This document shows, piece by piece, positions 14,814 through 23,500 of a stretch of 64,000 nt of DNA. The translations under genes were made by a program, and so were the position numbers. Each line of letters opens with the position of its first letter. Position 1 is the stretch's first letter. The notes under the pieces are model-generated. The model was not told where the DNA came from, ran no database searches, and worked only from the letters and a program-made list of their open reading frames with translations. The stretch is from Planctomycetota bacterium (GTDB taxonomy: Bacteria; Planctomycetota; UBA8742; UBA2392). Where the stretch lies: positions 372,001-436,000 of the forward strand of contig JABTUE010000004.1 of NCBI GenBank assembly GCA_015075515.1, written 5' to 3'.

Positions 14814-16580
14814 TTACAGACCGCCGTAGAACGGCCGACGCGCCAGTTCGGCGTACTTGGGCTGGGTCGCGCTGGGGTCGGCCCGGCGCATGACGATGAA
14901 CGGCCCGGCCACCACGCCGTCCAGACCCTGCGAGCGCCAGCTTTCGCGTACATCGGCGGGGTTGCGCACCAGTGTGCCGCGGCGGTTCAACCACGGCGCG
15001 CACAGCAGGGGTGTGCGCCCGGCAGCCTTGCGGAAGGCGCGGATCAGCGCGGCGATGCTGGGGTCGGCGCCTTCAGGCAGAACCTGCACCGGGATCGGGC
15101 CGGTGGGGTTAATGCGGCCCGGCCAGGCCTGGGGGCGCTTGCTGGCCAGCCAGTATTCGCCCACGCCGGATTCGGGGATCTTGGCGGAGTTCACGAACTC
15201 GCGGTCCAGCTCGCTGTGCAGAAACAGCGCCGGCACTTCGTGCCAGAACACGTCCGGGCGCACCAGTTGCGCGGCGGCGGCGCGCAGTTCGGGCAGGTCG
15301 CCGCGGCACAGCAGCGAACGGTTGCCAAAGCCGCGCCGCGAAAGATCCACCCGGCCGTGAATACGCCCGATCAGCGCGCCCCCGGCGATCAGTTCAGCGG
15401 TTCGTTCCTCGACGTTTTCGGGCCGGTCTACCCACACGCCGCCACGGGCTTCTTCGGCGCGGGCAAATTCGGCGCATTCGCCCTCGCCAGCGTCGGTGCC
15501 AAGCCACGGCTGGCCCAGCGGCAGAACGTGTTCTACGCCGAAGCGTTCGGCCAGTGCCATCAGTGCCGCGCCGGCGGCGTTGCCGGCGTCGCCGGGCATG
15601 GGGCTGACCGACAACTGGCGCACACGCGTGGACGCCGCAAGCGCCGGGTACATGCTGGTCAGGCCGAACACGCTTCCGGTCAGCACCACGTGGTCGCAGG
15701 CCGTTTTGAGCGCGCAGCGTTCAATCCACTGGGCCAGAAAGTCCTCCAGAAACAGGCGCGTGGCGGCGGCAATGTGGTCAAAGCGGCGGCGGCGCAGGTG
15801 GTTGCGCAGAAAATCCACGCTTTCCCAGGTTTCGGGCATGTTGCCGGCGCGGCGCCAGTTCAGCGGCAGCAGCGGGTCAAACTCGAACAGCAGCGACAGG
15901 CGCTTGACGACCTTGGCCAGTTGCGGGCCGCGCGCCAGACCGCCCAGTTCCATCAGCAGGGCCTCGTCGCGTTCGGGTACCATGCCCAGCAGATAGGTCA
16001 TGGTTTCCAGAAACAACCCCAGACTGTTGTCCTGCGGGATGGTCGCCACGCGGTCAAGCCTGCCGCCGCGGCTGACGTGCACGCTGGCAGCCAGACCGTC
16101 GCCCGCGCCCTCGCAGGTAAGCACCAGCAGGCGCCCGTCGGGCGCGCGCGTGCCGGCGGCGGCCATTGCGGCCTGCGCCAGATGGTGGTCAATGAAGGTG
16201 CTGCGGTCGGCGCGCAGCCCGAGTTTTTCCAGCGGCTTCAGGCGCTCCCGGCGCGAGGGCCGACGCGGGCCCATGCCCACGGCGGTTTTCAGCAGGCGCT
16301 TGGCGCTGGCGCGAAACGTGCCGGACTCACTATATTGTTTCAGCATGTCGCGGCGCGTGCGCGGCTCGGGCAGGTGCTGGCCGGCGTAGGCGATCACGTC
16401 CATGTCGTCCGCCGCCAGACCCTCGACTGCCAGAATGTGCTCGGTGGCGTGCAGCGGAAAGCCGGTGGCCTCAAACGGTTCTTCGCTGAAGTCGGCCTCA
16501 AAGGCCAGACGCGTCAGTGCCCCGTCCTGAAGCAGGGCGACACAGGGGTCGCGGCCGTCGTGAATGCCAAGCACGCGCAT
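14814..16580 (-). CDS. NodU/CmcH-type carbamoyltransferase family protein
   Basis: 588 residues. The start MRVLGIHDGRDPCVALLQDG and later SFI/FIDHHLAQAAMA, LTCEGAGDGLAASV, LTGSVFGLTS, PGDAGNAAGAAL and GRIHGRVDLSRRGFGNRSLL follow the NodU/TobZ family. In that family a Kae1-like domain makes carbamoyl adenylate and passes the carbamoyl group to a hydroxyl acceptor. The usual HHxxH metal motif reads HHLAQ (His132, His133, Gln136), so one ligand is replaced. This may alter or abolish activity. The ATG at 16580 is preceded by TATACT six bases away. The longer frame up to 16811 runs antisense into pdxJ and is rejected. The substrate cannot be predicted; family members modify Nod factors and antibiotics. 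Confidence 0.85.
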   Translation of the reverse strand: MRVLGIHDGRDPCVALLQDGALTRLAFEADFSEEPFEATGFPLHATEHILAVEGLAADDMDVIAYAGQHLPEPRTRRDMLKQYSESGTFRASAKRLLKTAVGMGPRRPSRRERLKPLEKLGLRADRSTFIDHHLAQAAMAAAGTRAPDGRLLVLTCEGAGDGLAASVHVSRGGRLDRVATIPQDNSLGLFLETMTYLLGMVPERDEALLMELGGLARGPQLAKVVKRLSLLFEFDPLLPLNWRRAGNMPETWESVDFLRNHLRRRRFDHIAAATRLFLEDFLAQWIERCALKTACDHVVLTGSVFGLTSMYPALAASTRVRQLSVSPMPGDAGNAAGAALMALAERFGVEHVLPLGQPWLGTDAGEGECAEFARAEEARGGVWVDRPENVEERTAELIAGGALIGRIHGRVDLSRRGFGNRSLLCRGDLPELRAAAAQLVRPDVFWHEVPALFLHSELDREFVNSAKIPESGVGEYWLASKRPQAWPGRINPTGPIPVQVLPEGADPSIAALIRAFRKAAGRTPLLCAPWLNRRGTLVRNPADVRESWRSQGLDGVVAGPFIVMRRADPSATQPKYAELARRPFYGGL

Positions 16581-16586
16581 GGCGCC

Positions 16587-16594
16587 AGTATAGT
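16587..16594. promoter_or_regulatory. Overlapping divergent -10 boxes between NodU-type gene and pdxJ
   Basis: The sequence AGTATAGT reads TATACT on the minus strand (16592-16587) and TATAGT on the plus strand (16589-16594). The minus hexamer is followed by GGCGCC and the ATG of the NodU-type gene, which fits a leaderless start. The plus hexamer would start transcription near 16601, about 20 bases before pdxJ. Initiation in the two directions would be mutually exclusive. Confidence 0.5.
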
Positions 16595-16620
16595 CGCGGG
16601 GGCGGGAAAGGCGAAAGCGG

Positions 16621-17337
16621 ATGACGCAACTGGGCGTGAACATTGACCATGTGGCCACCGTGCGCAACGCCCGTGGCGGCGCCGAGCCCTGCCCGGTGAC
16701 GGCGGCGCTGCTGGCCGAATTGGCCGGCGCCGACAGCATCGTGTGCCATCTGCGCGAAGACCGCCGCCATATCCGCGACCGCGACGTCCGTCTGCTGCGC
16801 GAACTGGTCAAGACCAGCCTTCAGCTTGAAATGGCGACCCACCCCGACGTGATCCGTGTGGCGCTTGAGGTCAAACCAAGCGAGATCATGCTGGTTCCCG
16901 AACGCCGGGCCGAACTGACCACAGAGGGCGGGCTGGATGTCGCGGGCCAGCGCGAAACGCTCAAGGCTGTGATCACGCGCTTTGCCGATGCCGGCATCGG
17001 CGTGAGCGTCTTCATTGACGCTGATCGCGCGCAGGTGGACGCCGCCAAAGCCGCGGGCGCCGGCACGGTTGAGCTGCACACCGGGCCCTACTGTCATGCC
17101 GCCACCGAGACCGAACGCGAACGCGAGCTTGACCGGCTGGAAACTGCCGCCCATGCGGCGTGGGAGGCCGGGCTTTGCGTGCACGCCGGGCACGGGCTGA
17201 ACTACGGCAACATCCGGCCGCTGCTCAAGCGTGTGCCGGTCGAAAAGGTGAACATCGGCCACGCGATTGTCAGCCGCGCCGTGTTTGCGGGCCTGGAAAA
17301 CGCCGTGCGGGAAATGAAACGGCTGGTGTCCGGTTAG
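16621..17337 (+). CDS. pdxJ: Pyridoxine 5'-phosphate synthase
   Basis: 238 residues, the usual length for PdxJ. The enzyme condenses 1-deoxy-D-xylulose 5-phosphate with 3-amino-2-oxopropyl phosphate in the DXP-dependent vitamin B6 pathway. Diagnostic segments are LGVNIDHVATVRNARGG at the N-terminus, VCHLREDRRHIRDRDV, EMATHPDVI, KPSEIMLVPERRAELTTEGG, VELHTGPYC and the C-terminal HAGHGLNYGNIRPL and NIGHAIVSRAVF. The start codon has only a weak ribosome binding site. Its stop overlaps the stop of the convergent gene that follows. No other B6 gene is in the window. Confidence 0.97.
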   Translation: MTQLGVNIDHVATVRNARGGAEPCPVTAALLAELAGADSIVCHLREDRRHIRDRDVRLLRELVKTSLQLEMATHPDVIRVALEVKPSEIMLVPERRAELTTEGGLDVAGQRETLKAVITRFADAGIGVSVFIDADRAQVDAAKAAGAGTVELHTGPYCHAATETERERELDRLETAAHAAWEAGLCVHAGHGLNYGNIRPLLKRVPVEKVNIGHAIVSRAVFAGLENAVREMKRLVSG

Positions 17338-19301
17338 CGGCAGGTGGCGCTGAGTTCTTCGGCCTTGCGAGTCCACCACGAGCGCGGTGCCACACGCGCA
17401 AAGCGGTCAAACAGTTCCACGGCGCGCCTCAGGTTGCCGGCCTTGCGGTGCATGACGGCCGCCGAGTACAGATTGCCGGTGTCGGCGGCGTCGAGTTCCA
17501 GCGCGCGTTCGATACGCGGCAGGGCCCAGTCGCGCAGGGCGCGTTCGTCGCCGGGGTACAGCAGCCAGTACAGCACCGCGCAGCGGGCCTCGCGGCGGGC
17601 CGATGGCGCGGCGCGTTCCAGTTCGGCCAGCTTGCCGGTTAACTGGCGCGGCGAAAGATCCAGAAACTCCGGTGGCACGCGCGGGCTTTCCTTGTCCGGC
17701 GCGATGAAGCGTTCAAACCAGGCTCGCGCCTCGCGCGACAGGGCGGTTTCACCCGTGGCCTCCCGGGTGATCCAGACCACGTAGTCTTCGGCCAGGCGAT
17801 TGCGCAGTTTCAGGTTGCTGCGCAGTTTGGCGGTGCGTCGCTGCTGGCGGCGGTATTCGTTGGCCATTTCGCCGCCCTCGGCAGAGTCAAGTTCCAGCCG
17901 ATACTGCGCGGCGCCGGCGGCCAGTGATTCCAGCGGCCCGCCGGTGCTGTACAGCGGAAGCACAAACCGGTTGCGTTCACGGTCATAGACGGCCTGGCCG
18001 ATGCCGGGCGCGAGCAGCAGCGATGGCGGGCCATGGCGCCGGGCGTGCTCGTTGTGAAACAGCCGCGGGTCAAACTCAAGCAGATGCTCCATGGCGCGGT
18101 CCAGATCCGCCGGCTCTAGGGCGATTCCCTCGCCTGTGGCCACGGCACATTCGGCGCGGTGGGCCACGCGCGACGCCAGCCGCAGCAGTCCGCGCAGATT
18201 GGAAAGTTCCGATTGCAGTGCCGCGCGCATGGCCGACGCCGTCACCTGGGCCCTTGCGGCCTGCTCTTCGTAAAGCTGCTGTTCCAGCGCGCGGCGCGCC
18301 GTGTGCAGTTCAATCAGGTGGCCAACGCTGTCGAACACGGCCTCGGCGGCCGAAACAAGCTGTTCGGCCGCCAGCGGGTGCTCCTGATCGCGCGCAAGCG
18401 CGTCGGCGCGGGCCTGGGCCTCCACAATGCGCGCCTGGGTTTTCTCGATGCGAAACACAACCCCCGCCAGTTTGCGCTGCAAGGCCAGCAGTTTCTCGCC
18501 GCCGGTTCCCGCGCCGTAGGCGGCCAGAATCTGCTCCTGGACGCGGCGGGATTCCACTTCGGCGGCGCGCAGATCGGCCTCGCGCGAGGCCACGTCGTCG
18601 GCGATTTCGCCCAGTGCCGTGCGGGTGTCGCGGGCACGGGCCAGCAGGGGTTCCAGCAGCGGCTGGATGCCTTCCTGGCGGTCGTCCACATAACCCTTGA
18701 TGGCCAGCCACTGCTTGCGCTCGTCGTTGGTGCGAAAGGCCGATTCGCGGTGCAGGCGTTCCAGGCGCTTGAACTGTTCCAGGCGTTCGTCAATTTCGCT
18801 GTACAGCCTCAGGGCGTGCTGGGCCTGGGGCGTGTCGCCCAGAGCCGCCAGCACCAGCCGGTCGCGGTGGCGGATCAGGCCCAGGTGCAGTTCGGGCCAC
18901 TCTTTCAGGTCGCCGGCAATCGCGTCAAGCCGCGCCCGGATGTTCTGCACCAGTTCGTGGCGCAACGTGTCCTGCCACACCGTGGCCAGCGCGTCACTGA
19001 CCCAGTGCACGCCGCGGGCAGACATGGTCGCGGCGCGGCGCAGAGCGCCGAAGTTGCGTGACCCCGCGGCGGCCGTTCCGGGCAGGGCGCCGAAATCCAG
19101 CAGCAGAAGCATGTCGTCGGCAAGTTCCAGCCGGGAGCCCAGCGGGTCGCGACAGGTGTCGGCGACGGCGGCAAAGACGGTGTTCCAGAATGTGGCGTCC
19201 AGACGGGCGCGAACGGCGTCGCGCGCGGCGTCGTCACTGGCGGCGGCAAACTCGGCTGCCAGTGCCGCCAGCGGCCCCAATCTCGCACCTTGCCCGTTCA
19301 T
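17334..19301 (-). CDS. Large hypothetical protein with coiled coil and C-terminal TPR-like region
   Basis: 655 residues without a signal peptide or membrane helix, so probably cytoplasmic. Residues about 165-370 are rich in Glu, Arg and Ala with heptad-like spacing (IDERLEQFKRLERLHRES, LRAAEVESRRVQEQILAAY), suggesting a long coiled coil. The end (ADTGNLYSAAVMHRKAGNLR and RRAVELFDRFARVAPRSW) resembles a TPR unit. I do not recognise the family. The ATG at 19301 is preceded by TAGACT six bases upstream with no Shine-Dalgarno. The stop codon overlaps that of pdxJ tail to tail. Confidence 0.75.
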   Translation of the reverse strand: MNGQGARLGPLAALAAEFAAASDDAARDAVRARLDATFWNTVFAAVADTCRDPLGSRLELADDMLLLLDFGALPGTAAAGSRNFGALRRAATMSARGVHWVSDALATVWQDTLRHELVQNIRARLDAIAGDLKEWPELHLGLIRHRDRLVLAALGDTPQAQHALRLYSEIDERLEQFKRLERLHRESAFRTNDERKQWLAIKGYVDDRQEGIQPLLEPLLARARDTRTALGEIADDVASREADLRAAEVESRRVQEQILAAYGAGTGGEKLLALQRKLAGVVFRIEKTQARIVEAQARADALARDQEHPLAAEQLVSAAEAVFDSVGHLIELHTARRALEQQLYEEQAARAQVTASAMRAALQSELSNLRGLLRLASRVAHRAECAVATGEGIALEPADLDRAMEHLLEFDPRLFHNEHARRHGPPSLLLAPGIGQAVYDRERNRFVLPLYSTGGPLESLAAGAAQYRLELDSAEGGEMANEYRRQQRRTAKLRSNLKLRNRLAEDYVVWITREATGETALSREARAWFERFIAPDKESPRVPPEFLDLSPRQLTGKLAELERAAPSARREARCAVLYWLLYPGDERALRDWALPRIERALELDAADTGNLYSAAVMHRKAGNLRRAVELFDRFARVAPRSWWTRKAEELSATCR

Positions 19302-19307
19302 GCCGCA

Positions 19308-19313
19308 AGTCTA
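19308..19313 (-). promoter_or_regulatory. -10-like TAGACT, 6 nt before the coiled-coil protein start
   Basis: On the minus strand TAGACT is followed by TGCGGC and the ATG at 19301. It sits across the stop codon of tyrA. It fits the same leaderless pattern seen before four other genes in the window. Confidence 0.4.
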
Positions 19314-20003
19314 GGCGCCCCTGGCGGCCGGGGCAACCGGCACCGAGTCCAGCGCGTCGCGCAGCGACGCGGCGCGGGCAAAAAAACGGGTCATGTCCTC
19401 GCCAAACGCAACGGCCATTTCAAGGTCACTCAGGTAGCTGCGCAGCCGTTGCAGCTCGATCATCACCAGTTCACTGCGCGCGCGGAACAGTTCATTCCAC
19501 AGCGCCGGCGGCGAGTGGGCCAGACGTGTCATGTCGCGCAGCGCGGGCCCGGCCATGCCGCGGTCACGGCCGCCCACGCACAGCATCAGCCCCAGTGCCA
19601 GCAACTGCGGCAGGTGGCTGACGGCCACCACCGTGCGGTCGTGGTCTTCGGGAGTCAGAAGCGCCAGGTGCGCCCCGGTGCTTTCGATCAGGCCCTGAAG
19701 CCGCCGCAGCGGCTCCAGCGGCGTGCTGTGGCGCGGCGTAAGCACCCAGGGACGCTGCGAAAACAGATCAGTCCCCGAAGCCGCAAACCCGCCCTGGGCG
19801 CGCCCGGCCATGGGGTGGCCGCCGATGAACCAGGGGCCCTGGCGGCCGTCAAACAACCGGCGGCCGGCGCGGCAGATGTCGGCCTTGATGCCGCCCACAT
19901 CGCTGACCACGGCTTGGGGTGCTGCGTCCTTGCGTACTTCGGCCATCAGGCGCAGGTTGACGCGCGGCGCGGCGCACAGAAACACCACGTCGGCGCCGGC
20001 CAC
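19311..20003 (-). CDS. tyrA: Prephenate dehydrogenase (TyrA), 3' part of a frameshifted chorismate mutase-TyrA gene
   Basis: 230 residues are reported from a GTG at 20003, but the frame extends further upstream without a true start. The sequence AVAVAGADVVFLCAAPRVNL continues the NAD-binding domain begun in the other fragment. VSDVGGIKADI, FIGGHPMAG (the conserved GGHPMAG motif), LLTPEDHDRTVVAVSHLPQL and the helical tail are those of prephenate/arogenate dehydrogenase, which makes 4-hydroxyphenylpyruvate for tyrosine. The gene is split from its 5' part (20036-20455). A 12-codon stretch at 20032-20067 in the third frame supplies the missing link, so two single-base shifts would restore one reading frame. 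It is either a recent pseudogene or a sequence error. Confidence 0.85.
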   Translation of the reverse strand: MAGADVVFLCAAPRVNLRLMAEVRKDAAPQAVVSDVGGIKADICRAGRRLFDGRQGPWFIGGHPMAGRAQGGFAASGTDLFSQRPWVLTPRHSTPLEPLRRLQGLIESTGAHLALLTPEDHDRTVVAVSHLPQLLALGLMLCVGGRDRGMAGPALRDMTRLAHSPPALWNELFRARSELVMIELQRLRSYLSDLEMAVAFGEDMTRFFARAASLRDALDSVPVAPAARGA

Positions 20004-20035
20004 GGCAACCGCACCGTCTTCGGGAAGGTGCAGCT

Positions 20036-20455
20036 TTAAACAGGCCGGTTCTGGCGTAGACCTCCAGACAGGTCGGCCACGTCCACGCCGGTCAGCCGGT
20101 GGGCAGGCTGTGCACGCTTGAGCGCCCGGGCCAGGCTGCCGCCGATCAGGCCAAGTCCCACGATTGCCACGCGGCAGGGCTCGGGTACCGGCGCCGATGC
20201 GGCCGTGGCCACGGCGCGGCAGGCGTCCAGCGCCGCGCGCAGGCAGGTCTCGGCGGCTTCGGGTGTAAGCGGGGGCTGTGCCAGCGCGCGGGCACGGGCA
20301 ACCAGTTCGTTTTCGCGTTCAGGGTCGCGCGGCGGCAGGTTTTGTGCGCGCTTGGCCCGCGCGATGGCCGTGGACAGTTCGGCGCGCCGGGCCAACAACC
20401 CCAGCAGTTCGGCGTCCAGCGCGTCCATGCGCGCGCGCAGTTCGTCAATACTCAT
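20036..20455 (-). CDS. tyrA: Chorismate mutase domain and start of prephenate dehydrogenase, 5' part of frameshifted gene
   Basis: 139 residues from the ATG at 20455; earlier ATGs at 20470 and 20512 are possible. SIDELRARMDALDAELLGLL and ARRAELSTAIARAKRAQNLP are the AroQ-type chorismate mutase helix. VAIVGLGLIGGSLARALKRA is the GxGxxG Rossmann start of TyrA. The gene therefore encodes a bifunctional chorismate mutase-prephenate dehydrogenase (T-protein). The frame leaves homology after GVDVAD and stops at 20036 within the NAD domain. As written it would give only the mutase domain. It is the last gene after secDF on the minus strand, 59 bases downstream of the secDF stop. Confidence 0.85.
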   Translation of the reverse strand: MSIDELRARMDALDAELLGLLARRAELSTAIARAKRAQNLPPRDPERENELVARARALAQPPLTPEAAETCLRAALDACRAVATAASAPVPEPCRVAIVGLGLIGGSLARALKRAQPAHRLTGVDVADLSGGLRQNRPV

Positions 20456-20514
20456 GGCCGGTTCCCGCATGGCCGGCGGGCGGTCCGTGTCGAACCGCCC
20501 GCCGGTTGCCATTG

Positions 20515-23500
20515 TCAGGTCTTGCTGCCGTCCGCCTGAGGCCCGGGCTGCGGCTCAGTACCGCCGGTTTCGGGTTTGGTCTCGGGCTGCGTGTCCTTCT
20601 TTTCGTCGGTGTCATCCGAAAAGTCGGGTTCTTCGTCCGCCGCGGATTCAGCCGGCTTTTCCTCTGCCTCTTCCTCTTCTTCACTTGGGTCAAGCAGGCC
20701 CTCCTTGCCGCGTTTTTCAAACAACAGCAGCACCGGCGAGGCGATGAATACCGAAGCAAAGGTACCCAGAATCACGCCGACGAAGATTGTGAAGGCAAAC
20801 GCCTGCAGCAGCGGGCCACCCAGGAAGATCATGATTGCCGTTGAAGTCAGCGTCGTGCCGCCGGTCATCAGTGTGCGGGGCAGCATCAGGTTGGCCGATT
20901 CGTTGATCAGCTCGCGCAGCGGTGTTTTGCCGCCCGTGGCCAGTTTGTCCTTGCGCAACGACTCGCGGATGCGGTCGAAGTTCACGATCGTGTCGTTGAT
21001 GGCATAGCCGATCACGGTCAGAATCGCCGCCACGACCACCAGGTCAATCTTCATGTCAGCGCCCAGCGTGTCGGCCACGCCGATTGCCGCCACGGTCACC
21101 AGCACGTCAAAGAACAGGGCAACAATCGCGGCCACACCCCAGGCCAGGCTGGCAAAGCGAAGACGCATGTAGATGACCAGAATGACAAGCGCCGCGACAA
21201 TCGCGATCAGCGCGCGCCATTGGGTTTCGCCGGCCACGGTGGGGCCGATGGCGCTGGCCAGCAAGAACGGGTTGGACAGCTCGTTGTCCCTGGGCTCAAG
21301 CGTCTTGAGCCATTCCGTCAGGTTGGCGTTGATGGCCAGGGTCAGGCCGTTAAAGCTGTTGGAATCCGCGGCGTTGGGGCTGAAGGTGACTTCGGTGCTG
21401 GACAGTGTGAAGGCCTGGGCTTCGGGCCGCGAATCCACACGGTCGCCGGCGGTGGTGACGCGGAAGGTCACACCCGAAAGCCCGGTGACTTCCGAAGGCA
21501 GGTCGCGGGCCTTGTTGCGCAGGTCCTCGGCCTTGATCGGCTTTACGAAATGCAGATCAATCGCGAGGTTGGCCTTGGTGGGAGAATCGGTGAACTCGGC
21601 GGGTTCGGCCAGTTCCACATGGTCACTGCCGGCCCAGAAGTATTTTTCCACGGCGTCGCGGAAGTACCTGGTCTTGTCGCGCAACTGCTGGGCATCGGTG
21701 ACGCTGATGCCTTCAATGCGCAACTGGTAGGTCTGGAAGTCGCCGCCGGCGCTCATGCCGGTGAAGGTTCCCACCACCTTGGCGTCGGGCGACCCGCGCA
21801 CCACGTCGCCGAACCAGCGGTCTTTGTTGGCCGAGGCGCTGGGCGCGTTGGGGTCCTTGTTCCAGCTTCGGTCGTGAATCAGCCACAGCTTGTCAAAGTC
21901 GTCGGCAAAGCGTTCGCGGAACTTTGCCGGGTCCTTGAGCTTGAACTTCAGATTGGCCTGCAACGCTACCTGGCGAACTTCGGTGGTGCGCGGCTGCCAG
22001 CCGATCGGCGCGATAGAATCCCCGAACACCTCTTCCAGGCGCTGGCGCAGCATCAGGTTCACATCGTTCTGATCGCGGGTCTCCCAGTCGTCCTGCATCG
22101 GGAACCGGAAATCAAAACGATAGGCCGAGCCGCTGTCTTCGCTGGTGCCAAGGCCGTACACCGGCTGCACTTCCACGCTCTTGAACCAGTCGAATCGGGC
22201 CTTGCCGGTTGCGGTGTCCATCAGACGTTCTTCGACCGCGTCGCGGGCCAGCGGTTCCTTCATCTGGATGCGGAAGGTGTGACCGCCGCGGAACTCCATG
22301 CCCAGCACGTTGGTGCCCAGGCTGAACAGCAGTGCAAAGCCCAGCACGGCAATCACCGCGCCGACGGGGACCACGTACTTCATGCCCTTGACGAAATCAA
22401 TGTTGCGGTTTTCCAGCCAGGCCAGACTGGCCATGCTGAACTTGACGTCGCGGCGCAGGTTCAGCACGCCCAGCACCATGGCTTTGTAGGCGGGAATGTT
22501 GGCGTACAGTGTGGCGACGATGCCGATGGCCACGGCAAGGGCAAAGCCCTGCACCGGGCCGGAGCCCAGCTTGTAAAGAATCAGGGCTGTCAGCAGCGTG
22601 GTGATGTTGCTGTCCACAATGGCGGACAGTGCGTTTTTGAAGCCCTCTTCGGCGGCGCCTCGTGGCGCGAGGCCCTTTTTCAGTTCCTCGCGCATGCGCT
22701 CGTTGATCAGAATGTTGCCGTCAATGGCCATGCCGAAAGTCAGCACCAGACCGGCGATGCCGGGCAGTGTCAGCGTGCCCAGACCGGCGGCCATGGCGCC
22801 CATGATCAGGGTGATGATCATGATCAGGTTGAAGATCACCAGCACGCCCAGCCCGCGGTACAGCCACAGGGCAAAGGCGAACACAAAGATGGCGGCGATA
22901 ATGAAACTGATCAGGCCGCGTTTGACAGATTCGGCGCCTTCGCTGGGGCCCAGGCTTTCTTCGCCCTCAAGTTTCAGGCGCACGTTAAGCGAGCCGGACT
23001 TGAGTACGTTGATGATGTCGTCGCGCTCCTGGGCCGTGAACCGGCCCGAAAGCTGCACCTGGCCCGAGATGCGATCCTTGATCGTGTAGGCGCTGTAGAC
23101 CTTGTCGTCAATCACGACCGCCAGCAGGCGCGGGTCTTCGCCGCCCTCGCGGTGCAGCCCGGTCAGGCGTTCAAACCGCGCCACGGCCTGACCCTTGAGC
23201 GAGAAGCTGACGGCCATCTGGCCGCCCTGATCCATGGAGGGCTGAATGTCGGCCAGGTCTTTGCCGGTGATGTCGTAATCATCCAGCACCTGCACCGGCA
23301 CCCACTTGGCACCGCCGAATTCCTTGACCAGGCTGGAAGATGTGACCTTGTCGCCCGTGAGCTTCAGCCAGCGGTACTTGTAGCCTTCGTCGCGCGGGTA
23401 TTCGTTGACGGCCAGGTCACGGAAGCCGCTGTTTTCGGCGGCCAGCACGCGCATTTCCAGCTTGCCGGTGGTCTGCAGCAGGTCCTTGAAGCGCTGGGTT

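Noticed and set aside
16581-16811. N-terminal extension of the NodU-type protein
   Set aside because: The extra 77 codons run antisense through pdxJ, are Ser/Arg-rich and do not match the family start MRVLGIHDG.
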